DNA of 64,000 bases. Source: CAVYOD01 sp963770045. GTDB lineage: Bacteria; Acidobacteriota; Aminicenantia; Aminicenantales; CAVYOD01. A program made the position numbers and the translations under genes. The notes under the pieces are model-generated. The model saw nothing but the letters and a program-made list of their open reading frames with translations, did no database searches and was not told the origin of the DNA. The DNA is taken from assembly GCA_963770045.1 (NCBI GenBank), contig CAVYOD010000033.1:33208-97207 (forward strand). Direction: 5' to 3'. Below, piece by piece: positions 54,692 through 63,902 of this stretch (position 1 is its first letter; each line of letters opens with the position of its first letter).

Positions 54692-54721
54692 TTGTTGAGG
54701 AATCCAGGGATATGTTATAAT
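54692..54721 (+). promoter_or_regulatory. Promoter of tRNA-Leu
   Basis: TATAAT at 54716-54721 with TTGTTG at 54692-54697 (18-base spacer); TTGAGG at 54695 is an alternative at 15 bases. Confidence 0.55.
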
Positions 54722-54753
54722 CCGACCACAAAAATCGTGTTGTTTTTCATTGT

Positions 54754-54839
54754 GCCGGGGTGGCGGAATTGGTAGACGCAAGGGACTTAAAATCCCTCGG
54801 GGCGCAAGCTCCGTGCCGGTTCGAGTCCGGCCCTCGGCA
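54754..54839 (+). tRNA. tRNA-Leu (UAA)
   Basis: Acceptor GCCGGGG pairs with CCTCGGC (one G-U), discriminator A at 54839. The D arm has GGTGGCGGAATTGGTAGACGC, the anticodon stem GGGAC-loop-ATCCC has loop CTTAAAA (anticodon UAA), and a long class II variable arm is present. The T arm is GCCGGTTCGAGTCCGGC. No CCA is encoded. It marks the last chromosome-like locus before the AT-rich island. Confidence 0.96.
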
Positions 54840-54891
54840 CTCTGTTTCGCCTTGTTTTCCCTGATATTTGTGTTTTCCTTTGATCTTCATT

Positions 54892-54928
54892 TTAAGCTCC
54901 GTTAAGCCCAGATTAAGCGAGATTAAGC
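54892..54928 (+). repeat. Four phased TTAAGC direct repeats
   Basis: TTAAGC at 54892, 54902, 54913 and 54923, spaced 10, 11 and 10 bases, so all face the same side of the helix. They start 53 bases after the tRNA-Leu 3' end. Two TGTGAC copies 11 bases apart follow at 54935 and 54946. Arm-type binding sites of tyrosine integrases have this arrangement. Confidence 0.6.
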
Positions 54929-54974
54929 AAATTTTGTGACGCCCGTGTGACACGGAAGGGAAGAGCCTGACTAT

Positions 54975-55025
54975 TTGATTCGGCAGCGAATAGGTCGCCG
55001 ATTCGAGTCCAGTGGTCGCTCCACC
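54975..55025 (+). pseudogene. tRNA 3'-half-like remnant
   Basis: A segment reading AATAGGTCGCCGATTCGAGTCC then AGTGGTCGCTCCACC resembles the variable loop, T arm and acceptor end of a tRNA-Thr-type gene including CCA-like CCACC. No 5' half is seen. Its T-loop core (CCG-TTCGAGTCC) is shared with the tRNA-Leu T arm. It may be an integration scar. Confidence 0.4.
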
Positions 55026-55112
55026 GGGTTATTTTCCGGGGGGGAGGATGAAGCTTTTATGCTCCATATAAGAGTATCCAAGAGAAAAGTTACAGAGTAA
55101 TTGGGTTATTAT

Positions 55113-57622
55113 TTAATCGTTATTTTCTACTTCCGTTATGTAACGACGCTCTTCAATGAAACGGTCATGGATTTCTGGCGTAAATTTATTTGATAATGGA
55201 TATGGCAATCTGATCATATTAAAAGCATTATATTCATAATCCTCTTCTTTGTGAGATAACCTATAAACTGCTCCGTTCGATTAAACCGCACTTGCATCCT
55301 TTCCATCTTCTCAAAATCGCGATCAGTCAAATTATTGACTTCATATACAGATTTACAAAATTGGTACTGGAGGGTTTTGTAATTGAGAGGCGTATCTTGA
55401 AGTATCAAATCAAGGTAGGCAAAAGCATGGGACAATTCATTAAAGTAATACCACCCGGATGCGGTTATCCTTATATGGCTTGCGCCGCTGGCCGTTTTTG
55501 TTGAACGCGTATTTACCTCTACTAGCTGCGCGTTTACTAAACGATTTAGTGTTATGGATAAATCTCGCACATTATCAAATACTTCAGCAAATAAGTTGAC
55601 TAGCCTTGCCAACTCATAATATCCTCGGCCTTCTGTACTTGACTCTCCGCGATGTCCCAACAATAAAGCCAAAACACGCATAGCAGTAAAGTGACTAGAG
55701 TTTATTTCGCTATTACAGTTGAAAAGATTAAGGATCGGGCTTTGGTCCTCTTGGTAATAAGAACGTTCTTGCAGCATCACCGATTTCAGAAACTCATGAA
55801 ATCCGACATGATATGCCCCGCTTTTCGATAAATCAGGAGCATTTTATCAACATCGGTTGCCCCAGATGTTAGAAATGTAGCAAACATATTTAATGCTAAT
55901 CGCATGTTTCCGAAACATATGCACTCAATAAATTCGGATATCCTCTTGCTCCATTCAAAGACACTGGAGTGGACGATCTTCAAGAATTCGCAGATATCTT
56001 TAGTATCGAACACCCTCCCTTTAAGCACAGTCTGAGTTAGTGCTTTATCCTGTTGAGCGAGAGTACGAATAGCATAACTGATACGATTGGTAATCATATT
56101 ACGGAATTTTGGTGATGCAATATGAAACTTGTGGGTTGTATATGCAGTAAATGAAGTCTGGACACTTGGAGCATAGTAGGATTCTTCTCTCAATGCAATT
56201 ATTGTTACGCACGCAGAAAGACGGGTCACCCTTTGTGCGAGAAGGAAGATTTTTGCTTGGTATTCAGGATCAAGCTGATCAACATTATCAATTATCAAAA
56301 CAACCGTTTACTTCTTAGAACACTCGCAAATCTAAGCAATTTGGGAACGTAATCAGAGACTTGCTCTTGCCACTTTAGTCAATATGGGCTTATCGAGCTT
56401 TCATAAACTTCCGTGTGTTTATGAATTCCCCTTAATGCAGTCTGCTCAAGATTCTTTTTAACTTCTCCTTAAATATTGTCTTAATGTACTTCCTATTTTC
56501 AATTTGTTCAGATTCATATTTATTCCTTACGATCTCAAGCACAGAATTCCAGACGAAGTTTTCTAAGTCATGAACGTCGGTGGGTGCCTGTAATAAGATT
56601 GAGGACAAAAGTATAAGTATTCTTTTCTAGAAGGTCTGTTGCTATTATTTTTGTGTATCGTTTTAAGAAAGTTGTCTTACCTGAACCAATACCTCCAAGG
56701 AGAAGATAAAGCTCGCCTTTTCGCTCTCGCACTGCTTTTTCGACCAGAGCGCCGAATTCACCCGCATCTTCCTCGGTCTGCTTCAAAGGTTTTGTGCCCT
56801 CAAACACTACGTTCTTGGGGATCGTGTCGGTTATTACTACGTTTAGGTCATCAGCTACTATTTTTAGGCTGCCCGTATGCACATAGCATGATTGAAATAA
56901 ATCAATATCATTTTGAGCCGCGATATCTTCAAAGATATATTCGATCAATGGTTGAAGCTGAGAGTTTAATCGGTTTCGGCGAAGAGGAAGGTCTGAGTTA
57001 AAAAGGTTGTCGATAACTCTATATAATTTTCTGGAAGGCGAAGTGATACCAGAAAATTCAGAATCCAATGAACCGTTGCAAATGGCTTGATAAGATAAAA
57101 TATTCCAAAATTGAGTGAAATTATTTATTAAGAAATCGGATGAGGGAAAAACTAGTACATGTCCTTTCCTCCAGGGTATGTCATCGCGGATAGCCCTAAA
57201 TATAATCCATGCATATCCATTAGTAGCAATTGCAAATTTTATACCTGCGTCGTCACAGTACTTTCGAACTTGAATTATCGCTTCTTTTACGGGTTTATCT
57301 GTCATTATGGCACCATCAAGCCTCAGGTTTTTTGTTGAGAGCCCGCTCGGGAATTCAAACGATAAACCCTCTTTTTTTGCCTCGACCACTACCAGGGGCA
57401 CGTCCCGCACCCTGAGTTGATAATCAGTGTATCCAGATTCAACATGGATCCTTCTTCGGCTCAGCTTATCCTCCGGCCAAAGGCGACTTCTTTTAATATT
57501 CTATCAATAAATTTGACACGAGTATCGGCTTCGCTTGCTTTCCCTTTTCCTTTAATGAATCTTGTAAAAGAATTCGCTATCTCTTTTAACTGAATTAATG
57601 CTTTATCTGTTGGATTCTCCAT
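55113..57622 (-). pseudogene. PD-(D/E)xK nuclease / P-loop NTPase / winged-helix protein, multiply frameshifted
   Basis: Reconstructed as one leftward gene of ~835 codons from ATG 57622 (GGAGAA upstream) to TAA 55113. Frame changes are needed near 57480, 56585, 56440, 56370, 56300, 55785 and 55255. The N-terminal part has an HSDR_N-like nuclease core: SGYTDYQLRVRD then PLVVVEAKKEG. A P-loop follows (LLLGGIGSGKTTFLKRY) and a Walker B LIIDNVDQL. The C-terminal ~190 residues look winged-helix-like (VNLFAEVFDNVRDLSITLNR, LVNAQLVEV). This layout resembles STAND-type defence ATPases, but no named system is recognised. Base composition is AT-rich. Confidence 0.6.
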
Positions 57623-57700
57623 TAAGTTCTCCAGATAGTCATTCCCCCCTAATAACCATATATTATGCAAGAAATGAAATGCCAGTCAATGAGTGGAGCC

Positions 57701-58057
57701 TCACCCAAAAACTGATCCAGCCAAAAATGGAGTTTCTTGGCTTTGTAGACTCCTTGCGAATTGATCAATGAACTGCTGTGGCGTCAAGTCTCCGAGCGCG
57801 CTATGCGGTCGAAACATATTATACTCCTTCCGCCACTTTTGTATTTTCTCTCCTGCATCTTCCAGGTTCATGAACTAATGCTCATTCAAACTCTCCAGAT
57901 TGAACCTGGCGTTGAAGGACTCGATTTAGGCTTTATCGGTGAGCTCGCCGGGACGGCTGAAGTCAAGCTTTACGTGATTCCAATAAGCCCACACATCGAC
58001 ATCCTTCGAGATGAACTCGGGGCCGTTATCAACCTGAATAACTCGATTCTTTCATCC
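57701..58057 (-). mobile_element. IS3-family transposase (orfB) C-terminal relic
   Basis: One leftward frame reads NRVIQVDNGPEFISKDVDVW, then WNHVKLDFSRPGELTDKA, IESFNARFNLESLNEH and RPHSALGDLTPQQFI. These are the integrase-core segments around the second Asp and the catalytic Glu (IESFN) of IS3-type DDE transposases. Two internal stops (TAA before IESFN, TAG in place of W after NEH) inactivate it. Only the last ~115 codons remain. The rest of the element was not found nearby. Confidence 0.85.
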
Positions 58058-58183
58058 TGAATACCCAAATTGACTTGTTCTTTTTCTATCTTCTATTATT
58101 TTTGTCCGCTGACAAATGGAGGTTAGAAAATAAGCAAGCATATTCCTTGATCATATGGCAAATTAATGAGGGGGAAGATATCA

Positions 58184-59040
58184 ATGACCATTTCAGAAGT
58201 ATGTTTTATGTGTGCAAAACGATCTTGTGAACAATGCGAAGATGGGTCTTTAGAGATTTGCGAATATGGGGTCGCCTTTTATAAGGAAAATGATATGATT
58301 TTAAAGAAGATTGAATATGCCTTTGCGCTATATATCCTATAACCTTAGGCATGAGCTAAATCGTTATCTTAATGTAATTATTGAAGAAGCAAATAAACTT
58401 GACAAAACCATTACGAGGCGAAGATGGTCTAACTAATCCAGCAAGTAAGATCCTAGGTACAACAATAATTATTGATAATTTTATTCAGATGATTGCAGGT
58501 GTCAACGAGTTTCATCCATTAGATTATTCAGAGCAACAGCAATTAGAAAAAAAGAATATTGGGGAAGTTATAGAAAAGTATTTCGTCGTGCATTCAATTA
58601 TAAGGAATCCCCGAAGGGCAGTAAATCTTAAATTAATATTAAAAATTGAGAAGCATATTTACGTATCATTTTGCGGTGATATCTTTGAATATTTGGTTTC
58701 AATTTTAGCCGATAATATTTGGAAATATTCTCTTAGCAACACAAGCGTTGAAGTAGAGGCCGTTAGCATTAACGACGAGCTAATTACATTGAAATTCAAA
58801 AATGTATCAACCTATATCCCAGATGATATTAGAATATTCGGAAAGGGGACAAAAGTTAATAAGGAATCAGAGGGATATGGATATGGATTATTCTGGGCGA
58901 ATATATTAATTGATCATTATAATAGAATGAGTTTAAAAGAGGAAAAGCTTCTGGAGCTTAACCATACACAGAAGCATTTAAATGGAGATTTATGGAAACA
59001 AGATTTTAGTCTCTGTAATTTGATTATTGATAAAAAATAG
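58184..59040 (+). CDS. Histidine-kinase-like protein with five-cysteine N-terminus (two frameshifts)
   Basis: ATG 58184 has GGGGGAAG upstream. The first ~30 residues hold Cys at 7, 10, 15, 18 and 26 (C-x2-C-x4-C-x2-C-x7-C). After a frame change near 58318 comes a DHp-like helix, YNLRHELNRYLNVIIEEA, with a candidate phospho-His followed by Glu. A second change near 58400, in an A-run, leads into a GHKL-type ATPase half: VSILADNIWKYSL (N box) and SEGYGYGLFWANIL (G box). No transmembrane helix is seen, so it is cytoplasmic. The downstream receiver gene completes a two-component pair. The family is unknown to me. Confidence 0.65.
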
Positions 59041-59052
59041 GGGACTAAGAAA

Positions 59053-59564
59053 ATGAAACAAAAGCTACTATTCAAAATTGGGAAAAGAATTATGAATCTG
59101 GGAAATTAGAAATTGTCATAATTGATGATGAAGAGACCTATTTTGGTCCCGACATGCTTGAGATGGCTAAGGCTGCCGGCTTCCCTTCTATTAAAAGATA
59201 TTACTTGGTAGACGAGAAATTGTTTAAACGATTGCACAAGTCTCCTCCCGATGTTTTGATATTAGATATAAAAAACATTACAATTCCAAAAATTGGGAAA
59301 GATGGATTTGCTTTCGCATCTAGCATGTATAAAAAAACCAATGCCTATATTGCCATAACATCGGCGCATAAATATTTTTTAAGGGAATTCCATAAAGACT
59401 TCGACTATATTATTCAAGAAAGACTCCTCACGGGCATGGATTTTATCGAGGAATTAAACAAGATCGCTGAGGATCTTATAAAGAGGAAGATTGCATTTTA
59501 CAAAAAAATCCTATTTAAAATAGGTTTTTTCCTAGTCAAAAAATCTTCCTTACAAGCTACTTGA
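59053..59564 (+). CDS. Stand-alone receiver-domain protein (one frameshift)
   Basis: About 170 aa from ATG 59053 if one A is restored in the A-run near 59062. The receiver core shows IVIIDDEETYFG (acidic pocket), DVLILDIKNI (phospho-Asp) and YIAITSAHK (switch Ser). The position usually held by Lys appears to be altered (DYIIQERLL). No DNA-binding or other output domain follows; a short basic hydrophobic tail (FKIGFFLVKKSS) ends the protein. It lies 12 bases after the histidine-kinase-like gene and would receive phosphate from it. Confidence 0.65.
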
Positions 59565-59589
59565 CCTGTGACTTGAATAGCCTCAGTTA

Positions 59590-60022
59590 ACAAGAAAAGC
59601 ATAGCAGTGTTTTATGCAGCAGCCAACTTTTCCCGAGGAGCTTCACAAGGTGCTTTGCCTTCATGGGTGCCAAATTTGGGCATTTTTAGTGAGGGGTAGG
59701 CGCGGTTCACGAGACCGGTATCGCCAAGCTCATGGATGGCGGGAACCAGCCGGCTGGGCTAACGGGCGCGAGATCCCCTGACCTGCTAACGCAGCCCCGC
59801 ATGAGTACTATCAGCATTGGTTGAAGGAGCAAAAGCCTAAGGTGTCACTAATACGGTGAACGAGTTCAGATCCTTGTCGAGGGCTCGCGAAAGGAATACA
59901 ATCGGTTCAGGCCGAATAGTTCCTTAGGCTATGAGCCGTCGGCTCCAGAGTCTTATGAGGCTGAAAAATTGACTTAAGGGCTGGTACCATCGAGCGGGGG
60001 CAGGTCAGGAGCCGCGGGGAAC
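59590..60022 (+). ncRNA. GC-rich structured RNA-like segment, possible group II intron remnant
   Basis: A GC-rich block in AT-rich surroundings without a good reading frame. Hairpins include AAGGAA/TTCCTT (59891-59896 with 59920-59925, enclosing CGG/CCG), GAGCC-GTC-GGCTC (59933-59945) and GAAC-GA-GTTC (59858-59867). Short runs such as GGAACCAGCCGGC and GAGCGGGGGCAGGTCAGGAG recall domain I of bacterial group II introns. No reverse transcriptase gene is nearby. The direction and borders are uncertain. Confidence 0.35.
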
Positions 60023-60025
60023 TGA

Positions 60026-60670
60026 ATGAATTCAATTGTAAAACTAGTATTCAAACTTGAGCAATTTACAGGTATATTGACTAAGGCTGAGACAGCCCGG
60101 ACAAGAAATATTCTCGAAGACTTCCCATTTCATAGTGGCTACAAGGGAAAAATTCGTTTTAAATATCGGCACGGGGACGGGGGACATTGATGCAACAATA
60201 GGTAGGCTATGTAGGATTAGAATATATTCAATGGATATAGCTGACTATCGTCTTATGAAATATAGAAGTAATCGTTTATTTTATTTTATTTTAGGGGATG
60301 GCAACCATATTCCTCTAAAAGGGGAAACGTTTGATTCAATCTTACTTATAACAACTCTACACCACACAATTGATCCAGAGAATGTTATCGCTGAAGCACT
60401 GCGAGTCCTAAAACCGGGGGGAGACATAATTATTCTCAGAGGATCTAATAAGCATATCCAGCTCATTATTAACATATGCTACTTATCTCTACGACAGTAT
60501 CATTAATGCTGAATTCTTAGGACATCCACATTCTAATAAAACAAAAGAACAATGGGAGATTCTCCTTAAGGAGCATTTTTGGCTTGGTTGAGGTCAAAAG
60601 CTGCACAAAACGCTGGGGAATGTTCAAGATTTTGAAATTTGGGCTTTTTTGGTATAAAAGAGCCAGCTAG
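60026..60670 (+). CDS. Class I SAM-dependent methyltransferase (several frameshifts)
   Basis: About 214 aa when joined. ATG 60026 gives MNSIVKLVFKLEQFTG; the frame changes near 60152 in an A-run into VLNIGTGTGDIDATIG, the SAM-binding glycine loop. Further motifs are YSMDIADYRLM, ILGDGNHIPLKGETFDSI, LHHTIDPENVIAEALRVLKPGG and then, after changes near 60475 and 60590, a C-terminal WGMFKILKFGLFWYK. The Methyltransf_11 type fits. The substrate is unknown; a lipid or glycan is possible given the hydrophobic tail. Confidence 0.65.
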
Positions 60671-60687
60671 TTATGAAGGGAGGAATT

Positions 60688-61275
60688 ATGGATAATTACC
60701 AAAAAGCAACGCTCTTGAGCCAGGAACGATCTGAATTAAAAAAGGAGATACTGTTATTTAGGATGCGCAGTACAAAACAATATTTGCATATCTAATCCTT
60801 GCTGGAACAATAATCGGACTACTTTTTAATAGGGACATTTTTAAAGAACAGCAACTAAGAGGGGCTTTGACTTATATTATCCCAGGTGGAGTATTTCTTG
60901 GGGATCTTTAACCTAATATTAATGCGGAATATGGCAGTGCACGCGGAATACATGGGAGCGATAGAGTATAAAATAAATTCTCTGACAGGAGAGTCTATAA
61001 GCCTCTGGGATAGTGAGATGTCCCCAAAGTTTCTTTATAAGCCATTTTGTCTTTCTTTTTGGGTTGCCATCATGTTTGTAGTCATAACGATCAGCTCATT
61101 TGTTGCATTATTCATAATACTCCTGCCGATATTTAGAAGCGTTTGGCTATGGGTGGTTTATGGAGTTGAATTAATTATATTATTGTTTTTTTATGTATTG
61201 CATAGTGCCGAGGGCGGAAAGGCGAACACATATTCTAAAAAACGCTTTGGCCTGAAACCGAACGGCTCAAGTTGA
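60688..61275 (+). CDS. Unrecognised four-helix membrane protein (two frameshifts)
   Basis: ATG 60688 has GGGAGGAA upstream. The N-terminal 25 residues are charged (LLSQERSELKKEILLFR). Frame changes near 60762 and 60898 join FAYLILAGTIIGLLF, a second helix around TYIIPGGVFL, and the C-terminal half with helices CLSFWVAIMFVVITISSFVA and SVWLWVVYGVELIILLFFYV. Total ~195 aa. The layout of a soluble N-terminal helix and four membrane helices recalls SLATT-type defence effectors, but I see no decisive motif. Confidence 0.55.
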
Positions 61276-61390
61276 TTGAAGAAAAACGGTTTAATAGCAA
61301 AGAGGACGTGAGGAATGCCATCCGCACGAGCGATTTGTTAGGCACTCGTGCACTCCATGACGCTGTCCTTATCTTACACTTTTTAACGGC
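61276..61390. other. Short spacer, nothing seen
   Basis: 115 bases between the membrane-protein gene and the convergent HEPN-like gene; no repeat, hairpin or promoter stands out. Confidence 0.3.
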
Positions 61391-62138
61391 TCATTGCTTC
61401 TTGATCTGCTCCGCGGATCCGGGAGCTGTTGGAGCGTTTACATAATTAGTTGCGATCGGCACTTGGGTTTTCTCTATAGCATCTATCAAGCTTCGATGCC
61501 AAACGTAACTCAGAGGAATCAAAAAGTCGCAGTTCCCCGATTTTCCAATGTCTGTGTAGATGTGTTATCTAAATATTTCTGGTCAACCTCCCATCGATTA
61601 TGTAATGCTAGGTTTCTCACAAGCGACATTTCTTTTAAAGCTGCGAGTTCGTCGCTTGAAATCCCAAAGCTAACGCCACAAGATTTTTCCAATATCGCTA
61701 GTTGATGACAAATTGACAAGAATCCAACTCGATTGAGCTCTGATTTCTTCTTTCGTGTTAAGGAGCGGGGCTCTGAACGTAATTTAGAGCGAATATTACA
61801 AAGTCACCAAGGTTTCGAATATACCAATCCCAATGGCTATTGATAGCAACCAAAACATTCTGGAAGACGGTAATTTCGAATATGTCCTTATAGCGGTCAA
61901 GAATTTGCCATCCTTCATCCCATGTGGATAGTTCGCCTCCACCAGCAATAAATTGCTTTCTTATTTCTTCTATTGAATTCGTTTGTCTGAAATAACTCCC
62001 GCTAGAAATATCGGCAATAGAGGAATAAAAAATCGCTCCTTGGATAAATTCCTGTGCCTGATACGCAATTTGGAACGGATATGGATGTGCCTTAACGCTT
62101 TTTTCAACCGAAATATCAGGCAGATTGATTTTTATCAT
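61391..62138 (-). CDS. HEPN-like protein (two frameshifts)
   Basis: About 245 aa from ATG 62138. The first part reads AYQAQEFIQGAIFYSS, DEGWQILDRYKDIFEITVFQ and HWDWYIRNLGDFVIFALN, a mostly helical fold. After a frame change near 61765 the segment KEMSLVRNLALHNRWEVDQKY gives an R-x4-H motif (RNLALH) of the HEPN RNase superfamily. A second change near 61520 extends the tail to a TGA at 61391 (ending AEQIKKQ). HEPN proteins often act as RNA-cleaving toxins. It lies next to DNA-modification genes. Confidence 0.6.
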
Positions 62139-62285
62139 TCTTTTCCCTTGAGAAAATATCCAAGATCAATACGTCCCTATCAATGAGGCGAATATCCGTG
62201 GAAACACGTGCTTTCAAAACTCGGGAGGCCGAGCGCAAATGCCCAGGTCTCCACTTCCCTCAATCAAAAAGCCTTTTTGTTTGAT
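62139..62285. other. Spacer between vsr and the HEPN-like gene
   Basis: A leftward open frame here ends inside the HEPN-like start (VLKARVSTDIRLIDRDVLI is visible) but has no clear beginning. An imperfect A/T-rich hairpin lies at about 62263-62283 after the vsr stop. Confidence 0.3.
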
Positions 62286-62695
62286 CTATCTTTTTAATTC
62301 AGAACGTATTTTACTTATACAAGCTACTGGATTGCTTCTTAATTCGTGCTCCCAGAGCCTAAGTGCTCTCCAGCCAAGGACCCGGAGCTTTTTTAAGTTT
62401 CTTTTATCCCGTTTTTTGTTTTCAGAGATTTTCGCGAACCAATATTTTTTGTTTGAATGAGGCATCCGGCAACACTTTGGACAACCATGCCAAAAGCATC
62501 CATCAACAAATACAGCAATTCGCTCTTTCGTAAATACGAAATCGGGGTCCCTGGTATAGCGGAAGCTTGAACCTTCCATCCTCGTATCCCGCATTGAATT
62601 AAGAACGGTCTTAACCGCCATTCTGTAGATCGGTTTCCCTTAGAGCGCACGGCTGCCATGGTGCGAGAGCGAGTCTGGGTATCAACCTTATCCAT
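62286..62695 (-). CDS. vsr: Very-short-patch mismatch endonuclease Vsr (one frameshift)
   Basis: About 136 aa. It nicks DNA at T:G mismatches arising from 5-methylcytosine deamination. The start TRSRTMAAVRSKGNRSTEW contains the family's R-S-x-x-M-x-x-I/V region. The frame changes near 62550, joining SAIPGTP to DPDFVFTKERIAVFVDGC. The catalytic Asp (PDFVF) and the zinc/His site GCFWHGCPKC are kept, and the C-terminal WRALRLWEHELR is diagnostic. It lies 14 bases after the stop of the cytosine methyltransferase. Confidence 0.85.
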
Positions 62696-62709
62696 GTTGA
62701 AAAATATCT

Positions 62710-63867
62710 TCAGTTCTCGAGATTGATCCAGGTTTTATAACATGGAGTGAGTATATTCTCGTCAATCCATGATATCGCGGGCACGCAAACAGCGTCACCA
62801 AGGCCAAATATTGATTTGGTTATGTCATCTGGCAGAATAAAGCTATTAGGCACCCCTTGGAGTCGAGCGTATTCCCTAGGCGTCATCCAACGCACGAAGA
62901 ACTCTCCGCGCCCGGCTTTTAAAACAATTTGTTTGCTGGACCCGCCCTTTGGGGTTCTAAGACAACCCGCAATGCCATCATTTCTAAGTTCGGCCATTGA
63001 ACCTTCAGCCCGTATCCTTCGGTATATTGTCCCATAGAAGTATTTGTCCGAGTTCATCATTTGTTGCAGTTTCTCAATATGGCGGTTGCTCATACTGAGA
63101 AAATATTTTTCCTTTTCTTTCGTTTGACCACCACAATTCTGAGGAACCTGGGATATCTTCCATAATTTCATTTAGATTTTTTTGGCGATTAGGCAAAGAA
63201 GGCAACTGAAATGCGGCCCAACGTAAACTATCGTTTTTTTCTATCGTTTTTAGAACATTATCTGTTCTTAGATCGGGTTGACCAACTATGATTGCTTTCC
63301 ACTTGCTTAGCGCTATCCGGTCATCTTTAGGAACCATTAGAGAGGCAGATATTTTCTTGTTAACGCCGAAAATGAATACTCGCGGCCTACTCTGAGGAAT
63401 GAAGTGATTGGCGTTAAGCTCGATTAAATCAAGGCAATACCCTTAGAAACAAGCTCATGTAAAACAATTCCTATATCTTTTCCTCCATTAGCCGTTAATA
63501 AGCCAACAACATTTTCAACCATCACAACAGGAGGAATTCTTTTTTTCGTTTAAGCCCCCTCAGAATCTTAGCGAAAGCATAAAACGTCCCGGATTGTTCT
63601 CCTTTTAATCCTCTTTTGTGCGCCCGCAACCGACAGGTCGGTGCAAGGGAAAGAGGCGGTGGCAAGGAAACCTTGACCCGGCAATTCTGAAGAACGGACT
63701 TTCCAGATGTCTTTTAGAGAAAATTCTGTATTTTTAAAATTGAATTCGTAGATTTCCTGCTTGGCTTCGTCGATATCATTTGCCCAAAGGCATTCCCACC
63801 CACCTGATTTCAGTCCTAAATGGACTAAGCCTATACCAGCAAAGAATTCATAAAAGGCCTTTTGCAT
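62710..63867 (-). CDS. DNA (cytosine-5-)-methyltransferase (several frameshifts)
   Basis: About 385 aa from ATG 63867. Motif I is FYEFFAGIGLVHLGL, motif IV (catalytic Cys) ASFPCTDLS, motif VI VVMVENVVGLL, motif VIII QSRPRVFIFGV, motif IX MTPREYARLQGVP and motif X IFGLGDAVCVPAIS. Frame changes are needed near 63620, 63545, 63440 and 63120. The target recognition region (about 240-300) does not reveal its site. Paired with vsr, it follows the Dcm-Vsr pattern. A cognate restriction nuclease is not visible, though the right edge is close. Confidence 0.85.
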
Positions 63868-63902
63868 TCAATATCCTATTTTTTTTTCTAGAAATGAAAT
63901 AT

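Noticed and set aside
54747..54953. Leftward open frame across tRNA-Leu
   Set aside because: Typical spurious protein read from the complement of a tRNA gene.
61394..61705. Rightward open frame over the HEPN-like gene
   Set aside because: The opposite strand gives the R-x4-H motif and joins to the upstream helical part; this frame has nothing recognisable.
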